Assembly (NCBI RefSeq): GCF_032118995.1
Contig: NC_092651.1
Coordinates: forward strand, 7,666,785 to 7,730,784
From: Asterias amurensis
Taxonomy: Eukaryota > Echinodermata > Asteroidea > Forcipulatida > Asteriidae
Reading direction: 5' to 3'
DNA length: 64,000 nucleotides
Made by a program: the position numbers and the translations under genes
Notes under the pieces: generated by a model
Told to the model about the DNA's origin: nothing
The model's database searches: none
The model's input: only the letters and a program-made list of their open reading frames with translations
Shown here: in pieces, positions 35,282-47,205 of the stretch
Numbering within the stretch: the first letter of the stretch is position 1
Layout: every line of letters starts with the position of its first letter

Positions 35282-35470
35282 CAGGGCCAAATTTGATAAT
35301 TAAGCTCTTCATAGCAAAATTTCCGATAAGCAAATTCCTTTGCTAAGCCCGAAATGAGTGGGGTACAATCACAGCAAAATGTACGATATAAGGCTTAAAA
35401 GCTATTTTTGCTAAGCTAGAGTTTTCTGTGATTAACACTTCTGTACTTGCTTAAATATGAAATTGAGCCC
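35282..35470. mobile_element. MITE relic of the GGGCCCAATTTCATAGAGC type
   Basis: Left agggccaaatttgataatta, right ttaaatatgaaattgagccc, with tgctaagc words inside, as in 6409-6640. Diverged. Confidence 0.5.
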
Positions 35471-37013
35471 TTTATTATGTGGGACGAAAACAGAAACTCA
35501 CGGTAGCTGGCAGTTTCCGCAATATCCGGGCTCCTCGCCAATCGTCTTGAAACCATTTTTCACAGTTTTTCGGAAATGTGTTTGGTTTCTCTTACTTTTC
35601 AACAAATGTTTCCTTGCTTGATGTTTTTGTTCCGACTCTGTGTTTTCTGTGTTGTGTAGTAAATGTAGGCACTGCTGTGTTGATGAACTCACACAACCTG
35701 CCACTGATGGAGAAACATACAAAGTTTAATTCCCAAAATGGGGTGTTTTGTCACTGATTTATAATTGTATTATAAACTTGCTGGACAGATTTGTACTAAA
35801 AGACCAGTATTCTCACGTTGTGTATCCTAACAGAATTATTTTCGTAAACGTATTCAATTGGATAATGAAAGACAAAACACCCTTGTTGGACACAAAAAAT
35901 GTGTGTGCCTTCAGATTTCAGAAAGGCTTCAGGCGCTTCTGACTTTTAAGAAGTTTAGTATTTTCATATTCAAATTTTAGTGAGAAATAAAGTTTATGCG
36001 CCAACCCGAGACATTTCTTAGGTTGTTCCTTAAAAAAAGAACTTTTTAATTTCTCCGGTAAACAAAATTATCGAGAGCGCAAAACCTATAGAAAAATCAT
36101 TTCTTTTTGAAAAATCGTTTTCAAAGTAGTAAGTGCAAAGGGCGAAGTTAGAAAATCTGATAAACTTTGAAATGTTAATCTTACACTGTTTAGGCCTATG
36201 TCTTTGCAAACTGTCCGGATAATGCCCAGGTCGGACAATGGTGTAGAAGTTTCGTCCAGGCATTATTCACCTTTTATTTTTAGTCCAACCGCCTTTCGTC
36301 GTTATATTACCGCATTTATCCGTTTAATTTCTGTCTGTGATATGCTGCTTGTGTATGTGCGTGTTCCTAGCTTGTGCCAGTTTTAGGAAACCCGCGTCAT
36401 CACGCGTCATCACACGTCATCACGCGCTTTTAATTAAGAGTGAGGTGGTGGCCACGTGGAGGAGGAACTTACCCACAGATAGATAAAGAACCTGTATAGG
36501 CCTTTTCACACTATCGACCTTCTATCCGTGTCGAACCTTATCTGGATAGGGTCCGTGTTGATTCGGAAAAATTTCAACACGGATACAAACAGCTTCGCTT
36601 TCACACTAGCTCTGCAGGAAATCAGCTTTTTGGTTACACGACGTAACTTTCAATCCAGATATTGTTGGACCGTTTCACCGTCCTTGCAAAATCTTACGGA
36701 TCGAAGCAGGACGCGGCTACTTTTTATGTACGCAGCGCCTTTTGTACGCGCTGGACAACTTTAGTGTGGCTATAAGGACCCATTTATGGGGCTACCTCTA
36801 ACGGAGCTATAACCATAACGTAGCCTGCACGCAATTTTTTTTGTCTCAACGAAATTGCCACTGGCGTAGTGCTTTTCAATGAAAATGTTGTTTTTCCAAT
36901 TCAATGGGAACCCTTTAAACAAAAATCAGGAAAATATTTGAGGATGAAAATTCAAATGTGCAGAAAAAAACGTCTGACGTCACACTTCGGGGCTCGTAAC
37001 GCCACTCTCCTAC

Positions 37014-37385
37014 GAAGGTACACTATTGGTAATTGTCTAAGACCAGTCTTCTCACTTGGTGTATCCCAACATAAGCATAAAATAACGAGCCTGTGAAAAT
37101 TTGAGCTCAATTGGTCATCGAAATTGCGAGAAAATGGTAAGAGAGAAAACACCCTTGTTTGACGAATTTGTGTGCTTTCTGATGGGAATAAAAGACTTCT
37201 TGCTAGAAGTCTCTTTTTTTTATTTTAGTGAGAAATTACCTATTTCTCAAAATCTATGCTACTTCAGAGGGAGCCGTTTCTCACAAGGTTTCAGACTAGC
37301 AACACCTCTCCAGTGCTCGTTACCAGGTAAGTTTTAAGTTAATGTTATTTGTTTTGGGAATTACCAAACGTGTACCTTCCCTTTA
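37014..37385 (+). mobile_element. TTAA-type MITE, copy 5, altered ends
   Basis: The interior is the family's (cttctcacttggtgtatccc, tgagctcaattggtcatcga), but the ends read GAAGGTACACTATTGGTAAT and ATTACCAAACGTGTACCTTC, a matching pair that differs from the CAGTGGACAC ends. The left TTAA is absent. Confidence 0.7.
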
Positions 37386-38031
37386 AAAATATTTGTGGCC
37401 AAAACTTTTAAACAAAACTCTACTATTTTTCTCAATGTTGGGCCAGGAATCGAACCGTTCACAAATGTCATAGTAGCCTCAATATAAATGGGTAAGTACA
37501 CTAGGCCAAAGAGGCAAAACAAAAATTACAAAATAAGGGTGTCACGTCCAGCATGCATGTTCATTAAACTTTGTTTTGTTTAAATCAGTTTTAGCATGGA
37601 GGTAGAAATAGTGGTTTTAGCTCGCCCGTTAAAAAAACACATTCGGGTTGTAACAAAGTGAGGACAAAAAACACGGAGGCAAGTCACCTGGGCCCAATTT
37701 CATAGAGCCTGTTATATAAAGCACACAAACTTTCTATTACTAAGCAAACCATGATCTAAGTGATAAACAAGTCTCGTAAAGGACCATTCAAGAATCAAGC
37801 GATGTTCTCAACCCTACGGAAGTGTATTTAGAACAATTTAAACACAATTCGCAGAGCTCTACTATATTACGTCCGGTGTGGCGGTTTCAACTTTCCGCTG
37901 TGTTCAGTTTTCCGAATGGCCAAATACGGTAGCATTACGTCATGCGATGCCTGCGCACAGCAAGCGAAAGTAGTCCATTTTTAGTGCCGTATTGAGTTAT
38001 CCGTTACCCTCCGGTGTGGCGGTTTCAACAC

Positions 38032-39185
38032 GTCGGGAAATGTTATGCAATGAAACATTTCGTTTTTCAACGTTGGCTCAACGTAGTTAAAACACGGGTA
38101 ACCTAATGTCTGCATCTTTAGGTTGTGCCAACGTCGGGAGATTTTGTGCAGTATAACAGGTCAATTTCCAACGTTGGCTCAACGTAGTTATAATACGGGC
38201 AACCTAACGTCTGCATCCTTAGCCGGGTTATGCCAACGTCGGGAATTGTTGTGCCGTATAACATGTCAATTTCCAACGTTGGCATAACGTAGTTATGATG
38301 TGGGCAACCTAACATCGGCGTCCTACGGTTGTGCCAACGTCAGGAAACGTTGTACAGTCTAAAGGGCCACTTTCCCACCAAGATAATATTCAAACGTTGG
38401 CCCAACGTTGGCCCAACGTTGAAATAAATGCAAATTTGTGGACGTGATTTAGAAGTGTGTATTAATAATACTAAAAACAAATTTGATGAGTTTAAGAATT
38501 TCCAAAGCAAGTTTGTGTACTTTTGTGGATAATTTGTCTGTAAGAAAATATGTACACTAAAAATACTTTTAATAAACATTTGAATGTAGAAGTAAACAAT
38601 TTTAATTAATAAAGGTGTAAAACCATGATTGGAAAGTCTGTGGATTCTTGACTATATAAATACAAGACATGCCGTACACAAGAGTGTATGGGCCAGTTTA
38701 AGTTGTAGTTAGAATGTATGTAGTTATTAGTATCATCAATTACTTGTAAATAACATAACTGATAAGTGTTAATTAACATACACTAATAACTTGAATTAAT
38801 TACACAGGGCGTTAACTACATTAAAAGATAGTTAATCTCTAAATTATTGTTTTAGATTATTCGTAAGTTGGCCCAACGTTGGCCCAACGCTGTAAACAAA
38901 CGTCAATACGACGTCAGCTGCCGACGTTGGCCAATTAAAAAAACATCATGTTGTCCCAACGTTTAGCTAAAACGTCTAACGAACGTTGGGCGTGCAGACG
39001 TCGGCAAAAAAGTTGCCGACGTCGGAATGGGGTGGGGCTTACGTTGGCCCAACGTTGGCCCAACGTCCTCGACGTTGGCCCGATGGAAAAAAAACAACGT
39101 CACCACAACGTCACTCGCCAACGGTTGCCCTAGCAAAAATGTGTACGTTTGCCAACGTTGGGCCGACGTATACATGTTAGCTGGG
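38032..39185. mobile_element. CAACGTTGGCCCAACG-rich element with tandem repeats
   Basis: 38032-38390 is about 3.5 tandem units of 100-105 bp, each with GTCGGGA..., TTCCAACGTTGGC, AACGTAGTTA and CAACCTAAC. CAACGTTGGCCCAACGTTGG blocks recur near 38394-38420, 38870-38890 and 39042-39066, and ACGTCGGCAAAAAAGTTGCC at 39000 is a small hairpin. It looks like a DNA transposon with clustered subterminal repeats. No coding frame. Confidence 0.6.
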
Positions 39186-40002
39186 TAATATCTCACACAA
39201 GTGAACGGAGCCCTATCTCTTTTGAGAAAAAGAAAAATAGTTTGCAATCCATCTAGGCCATAGAGCTATATATATATAGCTCTATGATCTGGGCCCAACA
39301 TGGAGCTGCTTGTAGCATACCTAAACACAGCAACATAATGTTATTATGTCAGTATAATGTTACTCATTATCTAATACAAACGGTGGACCAGTAGGCATAC
39401 TAGGACTGTAAACAGTTTGTGTAATAATGACCAGTTTGGTTCTATGCTTCAACTTTCGAGGAGTTGGTTCCTATTTTGGCCCGGAAAGTGGAGGAAAGTT
39501 TTATATAATGAAACTGGCAGCAAGTCGGCTGGGGAAAAAGCACATCAAATTTTAGTGGGTGTTGTTTTCTGGGGTGACTAGTCTAAGTTCCAAAAGGTCA
39601 CACAACTTTTAAAAAATAGTGTCGTATGGGAGGTATGTGAGTTTCATGCTCCTTCGCTGCGCTCATACGCATGAAAAACAGCTTTACTTTATTGTAGGAC
39701 AAACATTTAACACACCTTGACAACATTATTTAGTTTCAGAATTTGTATAAATCATGGGAGTGGGAGTGGGCCGTATGGGATGTATGTGAGTTTTCTGGGG
39801 GGAGAAAGAAAGGAAGATGAAGAAGACTGGTAGCCCGCCCTCTGACGTTGTGGGAAGGGTAGTGCAGCCCGATCACACACGACGACTGTTTCATCACACA
39901 CACTTGCATGCACACACGTCTGTCCCACACAATCTCTACTTTTTGTCAATCTCTTGTGACTCTTTATCTTTTGCGTGCTGCTGACGACAGATTGAGCTGA
40001 GT

Positions 40003-43000
40003 ATGGCCGCCGATAGTTTACAACTTCTTGAGAAATGTCCCCATGAAAAACTTGATACCGTATGTATCGTATACTTTCTAGAACGTATTACATGCTTTAA
40101 TTTCATGATTAAGTGATGAAATAATTGGCGTTTATTTGTAATGTGAATAATGTCTAGTTTCCGGACAAGCGCCTTTTCTTAGCCCGGGGGAGGGGAGGGG
40201 GGTGGGGAGCGGAAAAGTTTCCGTACGGCGCCACCACTTTTTCATTTGATATGAAATAAAATAGTATCTAATTTACCTCAATGATTAGTTGCGATAACGT
40301 AACCCTCCTCCCGACGGCCGCCAGGCCGGAGGTTTGTTTCGAGCGGAAATGGTTGATCTGGTCCAACACGTATCACGTATCTTAGTCTAAGTGTCATATC
40401 CTGGTGTCATGTGTTTTCAGTAGGATAACAGGAAAATTGTTCACAATTAAAAAGTAAATATTTTTTTTTCAAATCTATCCAATTTTTTAACAATAACACT
40501 TCACTTCATGGTGTGTTGAAATTTTTAAAGTTTTGGTTTTGTGTTGCGAGATACAGTCCGCCATTAACAGTGCTTATGCATGCACGACATTAGTAGGAAA
40601 ATAGTAGGATTCATTAGACATTGAGGATCAAGTTCATCCTCTTAGAATTTGTGTCATGATTTTCAAAAGTGGTAAAAATGGAGCAAATCTGCTGACTAGC
40701 TGTCGAAATTGTACGTTTTTAACTATTTCGCCCTGCACACATTGTGAAAGCTTCGTAACCCTTCGGCTACGCCGTCGGCAGGAGGGTTACGTTATCGCAA
40801 CTAAAATGGTATGTGGATGTTTTATCCAGTGAGGAAAAGTTTCTGTATCCTGCCACCACTTTTTCATTTGTTATGGAATCAAATAGATCCAACTTCCAAG
40901 TTGCTCAAATCAAATGAAATATTCCTTTTTGTACAAATTAGTGAAAATGTGGTGGCAGGCAGGATACGGAAAGCTATCCAAAACCTTACTTGGTAACAAG
41001 TAATGGGGACTGGGAGAGGTTGATAGGTAAAACATTGTGAGAAACGGCTCCCTCTGAAGTGACGTAGTTTTCAAGAAAGAAGTAATTTTCCACAAACTTG
41101 ATTTGTCTCGAAATCAGGCATCTGAAAGCACACAGCTTTGGTGTATATTCTTTCATACTCGCAGACGACCAATCGAGCTCAAATTTTCACAGTTTTTTTT
41201 TTTATGCATGTTAAGATACACCAAGTGAGAAGACTGGTCTTTGACAATTACCAGTAGTGTCCAGTGTCTTTTAATAATGACTACACATCAACCCCTTGTC
41301 CAGATGCTGTATAGGCTTTGACAAGTAGCTGAATAGATGTAGAACTGAATTATAAACTTGTAGCGTATGGATTGTGTTAAGTGTTTCATAGAAAATTGTG
41401 TGCACAACAATTTTTCTTAATTTTTTGCAAAGTGTAACTGGAAGCCGAGTTCAAGTATCGTCCCCCAGTTTCCTTCGATATTTTGTTGAATAAGTTTTAA
41501 ACATCTCTGTTTTTGTAATAAACAGATTTAATGCCAATTTAATTATTATTGGAATTGTTTTACTCCAGAATTTTAATTATGTAACTGTTCATGTAATTCT
41601 GCTGGCAGCAATTTGAATAGATTTTTAATAAACCATTGATTGAATGTAAGAAATATGTATTTTTTTTCCCAACAGCTTTTGTACCAAGTAATTGATGGGC
41701 TATGCGGACATTGTCATCCTAGGTATCAGGACTACGGTAAAGTCTGGAACATCCAGCTATGGAACCAGGTCATTGAAGCTTGCCAAAGATGGATCAAAGA
41801 TGCAGTGAAGAATGGACTCACCAAAGATACGGTATGAGTATACATTTCCTTTGTTTTTCAATAAAGGTCTATTGACAGAATTGTATGTTGATAATTGTTT
41901 GTATCTACTTTATATACAAGCTTAGGATTCCTAGCTGTATGGCAATTTTTTAAAGGTGAGTTGCTGTTGACGTTGGAGGCATCTTTTTGTAACCAAACTT
42001 TTAAATAACCCAGTGCTCTTACCGAAAAGAGAAGGGGTTTTCCCGCGTGTTCTTGGTTTGATTGGCTGCATATTGCGCCACAGCACCTTGTAAACCAGTA
42101 AACCATTACATGGAAAAGGTCTTGTAATACAAAAGTAGCCCCGCACATTCCTTGCAGGAAAATACTGAATATTGAAGCGCCTTGAGCGTCACTGAGTGAC
42201 GGATATGAGCGCTACATCAGAAGCCATTATTATTATCATTTTTACGACTGAGCAGGATATTTTTATTTTTTTCCCCCGTAGATGGAGAAGTCCTTAGATA
42301 ACCTGCCAGCTGAGATTCAGAGGAAGCTATCTGAGAGTGTGACAGTCAGAAGAGATGACATCAGAGCCAGTCTATTAGCAGATACTGCTGCCATCTCACA
42401 TTCTAATCTCAAAGACTTTGACTGGAAACTCAAGGTTTGTTCATTTAGGTCAACTAGTTCTAATGGGAGACTTTTTGGACACTAGAGGGCAGCAGACTTA
42501 CCAGGTAAATTCATTGTTCTCAGAATTGTGCACATGCTCAGAACTATTTATATTAATGGATGTTTACCTGGTAAGTCTGCTGCCACCTAGCGTTCTAAAG
42601 TCTCCAAATTACAGGGCTGGAATTGGTTCATGCTTCAAGCATCAAGGTCGGCCTGAATGCCTAGTTTTTGAAAGGGCACCCTTTGAGGAAATTGTCATTT
42701 TCTACTGGAACATTTCAAGGGCATCAAGGCAGGGGGCATGGAGGCAACCACCTTTGTTGCATCCGTAAAGTATCAGGCCAGTCAAGGTTGTATTTGTGTT
42801 GGTGTGAAAGATGGATGGTCCCAGAAGTGGACTGAAAAGTAGTTGATGGATGTCTTTCAGCTGCTTGCATCTAAGTAAATCAGTTAACCAGAGCTAGGGA
42901 AGGTATACTGTGTATTGGGAGATTGTACAGTTCAATAGAAAGGGGTCTTCACACGTGTTAATGCGGCGTATTTTTGACCATGTGAGGGCGCTCTCAATAG

Positions 43001-45224
43001 TTTTTTTTTATCACTTCCGGGGGTATACGCGATTCATTCTGCACAGTTTTAATCAGCGTTTTGTAACTTTTGTTGCGCCGTAGTTTTCAGTTGGTATATC
43101 AGAATATGATATATAATACATTTTGGAGAAATTCTAAACTTACATAAAAAAAAAGCAGGATCAGCTTCATGTCTTTAATTGTAGTACAGCCTAGAGAGAG
43201 AGGCGAAACATTAAATGAATAGACTTCATGTTAACAGAGAGTATGAAATGATTTAAAAAAAAAAATAAGAATAATCTTATATTATATCATACCAAAAATA
43301 TCAAAAAATAGTTAATGGCCTGGCGTTAACGGAAACACTGGACCTGAGAAGCTGCCACCTAGCGTTCTAAAGTCTCCAAATTACAGGGCTGGAATTGCTT
43401 CATGCTTCAAGCATCAAGGTCGGCCTGAATGCCTAGTTTTTGAAAGGGCACCCTTTGAGGAAATTGTCATTTTCTACTGGAACATTTCAAGGGCATCAAG
43501 GCAGGGGGCATGGAGGCAACCACCTTTGTTGCATCCGTAAAGTATCAGGCCAGTCAAGGTTGTATTTGTGTTGGTGTGAAAGATGGATGGTCCCAGAAGT
43601 GGACTGAAAAGTAGTTGATGGATGTCTTTCAGCTGCTTGCATCTAAGTAAATCAGTTAACCAGAGCTAGGGAAGGTATACTGTGTATTGGGAGATTGTAC
43701 AGTTCAATAGAAAGGGGTCTTCACATGTGTTAATGCGGCGTATTTTTGAACATGTGAGGGCGCTCTCAATAGTTTTTTTTTATCACTTCCGGGGGTATAC
43801 GCGATTCATTCTGCACAGTTTTAATCAGCGTTTTGTAACTTTTGTTGCGCCGTAGTTTTCAGTTGGTATATCAGAATATGATATATAATACATTTTGGAG
43901 AAATTCTAAACTTACATAAAAAAAAAGCAGGATCAGCTTCATGTCTTTAATTGTAGTACAGCCTAGAGAGAGAGGAGAAACATTAAATGAATAGACTTCA
44001 TGTTAACAGAGAGTATGAAATGATTTAAAAAAAAAAATAAGAATAATCTTATATTATATCATACCAAAAATATCAAAAAATAGTTAATGGCCTGGCGTTA
44101 ACGGAAACACTGGACCTGAGAAGCTGACTTTATCCTTGCGGATAAAGACAGGGGCCGGTCTAGGGTCAAATAAGTCTTGGCCCGTGTCCAGTGCCTTTAA
44201 AAGGCATTCATAAATACCTCAAAGACAGTTCCGCTATTCCTATTGGTGGAGAGCACGTCACATGGGGGTGGTTAAACGGTTGATACTGACCAGCTCAAGC
44301 TGTTTATAACTGGTTGTTTTCAGATACGTTTAGATGCATACTATATGCGTACTATATGCATATCGAAAAACCGTCTCAGTCATAAAAATGCAACACACGT
44401 ACAGAGCTCAAGGACGTCGGGCCTTTATCGCACGGTCACTACCCTGCCGGTATTAAGCAGCATTTTAAGAACTTGTCGCTACCCTTTTATTCCCTTAATC
44501 ATTAATGATGACATAAGTTGCCATGTTTGTTTGTTCTCTCTTGCAGCTTGCTCTCTCCAGTGACAAAATTGCATCCGTTCATGAACCCCTGGTCACTATG
44601 GACTTTGACATTCTTAAAGGAGACAAAAATAAGATTGTCTCATTAGAGATGGACAGACAGGAACTCAGCAAACTTATCTTATCTTTAGAAACTGCAAATA
44701 AGGTATGTCTTATCCTATCACACACACAGATGCCTTGAAAATATCAAACCCTGTTGTATTGTGTTGGATTCTGTATTTACTGCAAAATTACATTAAATGT
44801 GTTTGACCAGGACCTAATTTGGAGAAAATATATAAAATAAAATATAGTTGTTGTGATGTATTCTTAAAAACACAACTGTATGACATATTTTGTATGATGT
44901 TAATAATTTTGAGAAAATGGAGTTAGCTGTTGAAAACTGTTGCTTACCGATCAAAAGGACCCATGGTATAAATGCAAAAAAAAATTAATGACCTGACGTT
45001 TCGATCCTAGCAGTGTCTTTCTTGAAGGCTTTTCGCGATTTTCTTTCGAGAAAGATTCTGCGAGGGTCAAAACGCCAGGCCATTAACTATTTTTGATATT
45101 TTTGGTATGATATAAGATTATTCTTAATTTAAAAAAAAATCATTTCATACTCTCTGTTAACATGAAGTCTATTCATTTAATGTTTCTCCTCTCTCTCTAG
45201 GCTGTGCTACAATTAAAGACATGA
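40003..45224 (+). CDS. COMMD8: COMM domain-containing protein 8, complete, 5 exons
   Basis: Subunit of the Commander/CCC assembly that works in endosomal recycling and NF-kB control (family knowledge). Exons: 40003-40059, 41676-41831, 42282-42434, 44547-44702, 45201-45224; every junction is phase 0 with GT-AG, giving 181 aa against 183 in human. Diagnostic blocks: LLYQVIDGLCGHCHPRYQDY matches the COMMD8 N-terminal motif; DFDWKLKLALSSDKIA, at about 116-131, opens the COMM domain; EMDRQELSKLILSLETANK leads into the last exon, which encodes only AVLQLKT and a TGA, matching the human ending VVLQLK. The ATG has a GTATGG context. Intron 3 is odd: it holds a hairpin, a 772-bp tandem duplication and two inverted copies of the last exon. 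The tiny last exon is supported by a clean polypyrimidine-AG (ctctctctctag) and by the conserved peptide. Confidence 0.95.
40285..40803. mobile_element. Mutator-like MITE, copy 3
   Basis: TAGTTGCGATAACGTAACCC at the left, GGGTTACGTTATCGCAACTA at the right; internal ttagaatttgtgtcatgatt, gtggtaaaaatggagcaaat and tatttcgccctgc are shared with 14075-14839. No clear 9-bp duplication at this copy. Confidence 0.75.
40981..41273 (-). mobile_element. TTAA MITE, copy 6, truncated
   Basis: Reverse orientation: aaaccttacttggtaacaag to accagtagtgtccagtgtct; the end next to 40981 is missing its terminal repeat. Confidence 0.75.
42476..42605. repeat. Hairpin in COMMD8 intron 3 just after exon 3
   Basis: Arms 42476-42509 and 42563-42605: ggcagcagacttaccaggta against tacctggtaagtctgctgcc, with flanking ggagacttt/aaagtctcc. 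It starts 41 bp after the exon 3 donor and contains donor-like CAGGTAAAT and CTGGTAAGT on the plus strand. Confidence 0.75.
43095..43327 (-). pseudogene. Inverted copy 1 of COMMD8 terminal exon and flanks
   Basis: Reverse complement of about 45071-45309. The exon image is 43167-43190: same eight codons with one synonymous change (GTG to GTA), preceded on the minus strand by the ctctctctctag acceptor. On the COMMD8 sense strand it cannot be spliced in. Confidence 0.88.
43867..44099 (-). pseudogene. Inverted copy 2 of COMMD8 terminal exon and flanks
   Basis: Second image, exon part 43939-43962, produced by the 772-bp tandem duplication. It is closer to the true exon than copy 1 at the base before the acceptor (tttctcc). 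Confidence 0.88.
44989..45090. mobile_element. Short palindromic MITE before COMMD8 exon 5
   Basis: aatgacctgacgtttcgatc and ctagcagtgtctttcttgaa mirror gagaaagattctgcgagggt and caaaacgccaggccatt. The gccaggccattaact end is shared with the inverted copies, so it marks one limit of the copied segment. Confidence 0.6.
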
Positions 45225-45701
45225 AGCTGATCCTGCTTTCTTTTTGATGTAAGTTTAGAATTTTTCCAAAATCTACTATATTTAATATCTATTTTATATT
45301 CTGATATACAATAATGGAGAACTAACTTGTTCTACAAGCAAACTTGAATCCTTGAAATGTAACAACTTCTTAACAATTTAGCTTTAAGCTTTCACAAATG
45401 TTTTGTAGTGTTTTGGATTTTTGTTATCGCAGCTGGGCAATCCAAAAGTAAGAACCGTGCTTCATGTGTCTACTGCCCTCTAGTGTTAACATTTATCACA
45501 TTGCAGATGTTGGGTTTATATAAATTTGAGGTGCAAAAAACTACAAGAAAAGTATCGTCGGATCTTATGTTTTTGATAGTCATATATTTTCGACCCCAAC
45601 TTTGATTCCCGTTTACCGCGAGACTGTGCAAGCTCCACCGGTGACAGAAGCTCTGCTGTTTACTCACGGTCTGTATTTTCGTCAGGCTTAATCATAATGA
45701 G

Positions 45702-45707
45702 AATAAA
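45702..45707 (+). terminator. Candidate poly(A) signal of COMMD8
   Basis: AATAAA, 478 bp after the stop codon, in AT-rich sequence. Position only; no cleavage site can be proven. Confidence 0.35.
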
Positions 45708-46363
45708 GTTTCCTGTCGTAGGTTGTGCTCAAACATTTATAAAATGACTAATTTTTGGTATCAATCACTTTTTGTGCATTATTATGCCAACAATCAAATG
45801 AGTCAAAGAAACAACAAGAGTCAAAGAAACAACAAGACATAAACTTTTAAAGATTTCAACACACGATAAAGTGGGTTGGATAGATGATTTAAAAAAACCC
45901 ATTTAGTTTTTGATTGTGAACAATTTTCCTGTTATCCTATCGGAAACCCATGACACCAGGATTTATGCATTTTAGTTTTGTCCTTCAATACCATGATTAT
46001 TCCATTCATTGTTTAATTCCCAAAGTCCAAAACACCGTTGTTCATAAATGCATAAAATACAGGATGGTTTATAGAAGTGTACCCTCATTTGACAGCCATA
46101 TTAACCTACTTACTTAGATTAAAGTATTTACAATTATTTGTGGATTTTATGAAAGTGGTGAATGTTGAGCGATGGCTGAGAAATCAGTAACTTTGTTGTC
46201 AAAATACCATATTATATGGTAGTTAAAAGATATCATTTGCAAAATTGATTGTCCACAGAGGTTTTCTTATCTCTTGACTAAGACTTCTGAAAATACTTCA
46301 ACAAGAGCATCTTCTCTTTTGTAACCTTTTTGAAAATAAATAAGCTCTAAGAGTATTTTAATG

Positions 46364-47205
46364 TGTGAAGTTCCTAGTGTAGCGGTCATGGTCTTATACC
46401 ATCCCCTCTTTTTTGTCTTCACAACTGGTGCTCTTTCCTTGAATGGGCCAACTTCTGTTGACGTTCAGCCTCGTGACTAGCGGCGCTACTGATCCTCTCG
46501 AACAAAAGCTCATCTGTAGTTGTTTTGTTTTCAAGGAATGGGCGGATTTCGTTCTTAACCGTGTCGCTTCTGAGGCCTGTCAAGAATGCATGTAAGAACA
46601 TGCTCTGCACGAGCGATGCGTCGTATTTTAATCCTGATCCGGTTTCTTGACTCGCAAACATAACTTACTGGCGTAAGTCAAGAGCCCGATCAGGAAACTG
46701 TGCAGATTCTTTGTAGTCTTGTGTAAGACGAGAGAGTTGATGATAGAGCTCTGTCGCGTCTTTTTTCTGATAATGCGACCTCAGCAACCAACGAAGACTG
46801 GGTAGGGTGAGATCGGTTCTTCCTTCTTTCTTGGAGGTAGCTCCTTAGGGATGATCCAGGCATTACGGCACGGATCACTGCCTCGATGACTTCACCCTCA
46901 CTGTGACCTTTAAAATGGCTTTAAAATATCGGCCTGTCCTGCTGACCCGGCTCTCCGATCTGCCCGGATATTTTGAATTATCTGCGACTGAGGGTCATCA
47001 CTCCAATGTTGTCATTTCCAGAGCGGGTGTTGACCTCTGCAGATGGACTCGTTGGGGGTTTCACTATTACTGGTGCTTTCGGTTGTTCAAGGGTCTCCAC
47101 CATCAAGCCATGCAGGTATTCCTGCAGCTTCACATAAAACGCCATTCCCTCATCTTCCTGCTCCTCCATCTCTTCCCTCAGGAGATGATGGTGAATTTTC
47201 CTGAT
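46364..47205 (-). pseudogene. Retrotransposon gag-like relic, unit 1
   Basis: Minus-strand pieces read AVMPGSSLRSYLQERRK, then FASQETGSGLKYDASLVQ, FLHAFLTGLRSDTVKNEIRP and TTDELLFERI in different frames. This is the order seen in Gag proteins of LTR-type retroelements in marine animals (from memory of the family; no search made). Stops and frameshifts break it. No protease or reverse transcriptase follows. Confidence 0.6.

Larger units (their letters stand above)
31905..40002. other. Intergenic region SREBP to COMMD8 (8.1 kb)
   Basis: No gene was recognised. The SREBP 3' UTR must start here; its end could not be fixed. Contents: TTAA MITE 31929-32278, poly(T) 32850-32878, foldback 32942-33459, SINE relic 33680-33790, MITE relic 35282-35470, a cgtcatcacg trio at 36396-36425, TTAA MITE 37014-37385 and the CAACGTTGGCCCAACG region 38032-39185. 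Open frames here are short and show no family signature. Confidence 0.6.
40060..41675. other. COMMD8 intron 1
   Basis: Holds a partial palindromic MITE (40212-40284) broken by a Mutator-like MITE (40285-40803), a related piece (40833-40974) and a truncated TTAA MITE (40981-41273). Elsewhere AT-rich with no feature. Confidence 0.6.
42580..44123 (+). repeat. Tandem duplication, two 772-bp units
   Basis: Units 42580-43351 and 43352-44123 are almost identical; by eye I find only a handful of differences (for example attggttcatg/attgcttcatg, cacgtgt/catgtgt, gaccatg/gaacatg, gaggcg/gaggag). Each unit ends with an inverted copy of the COMMD8 last exon and flanks. Confidence 0.9.
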
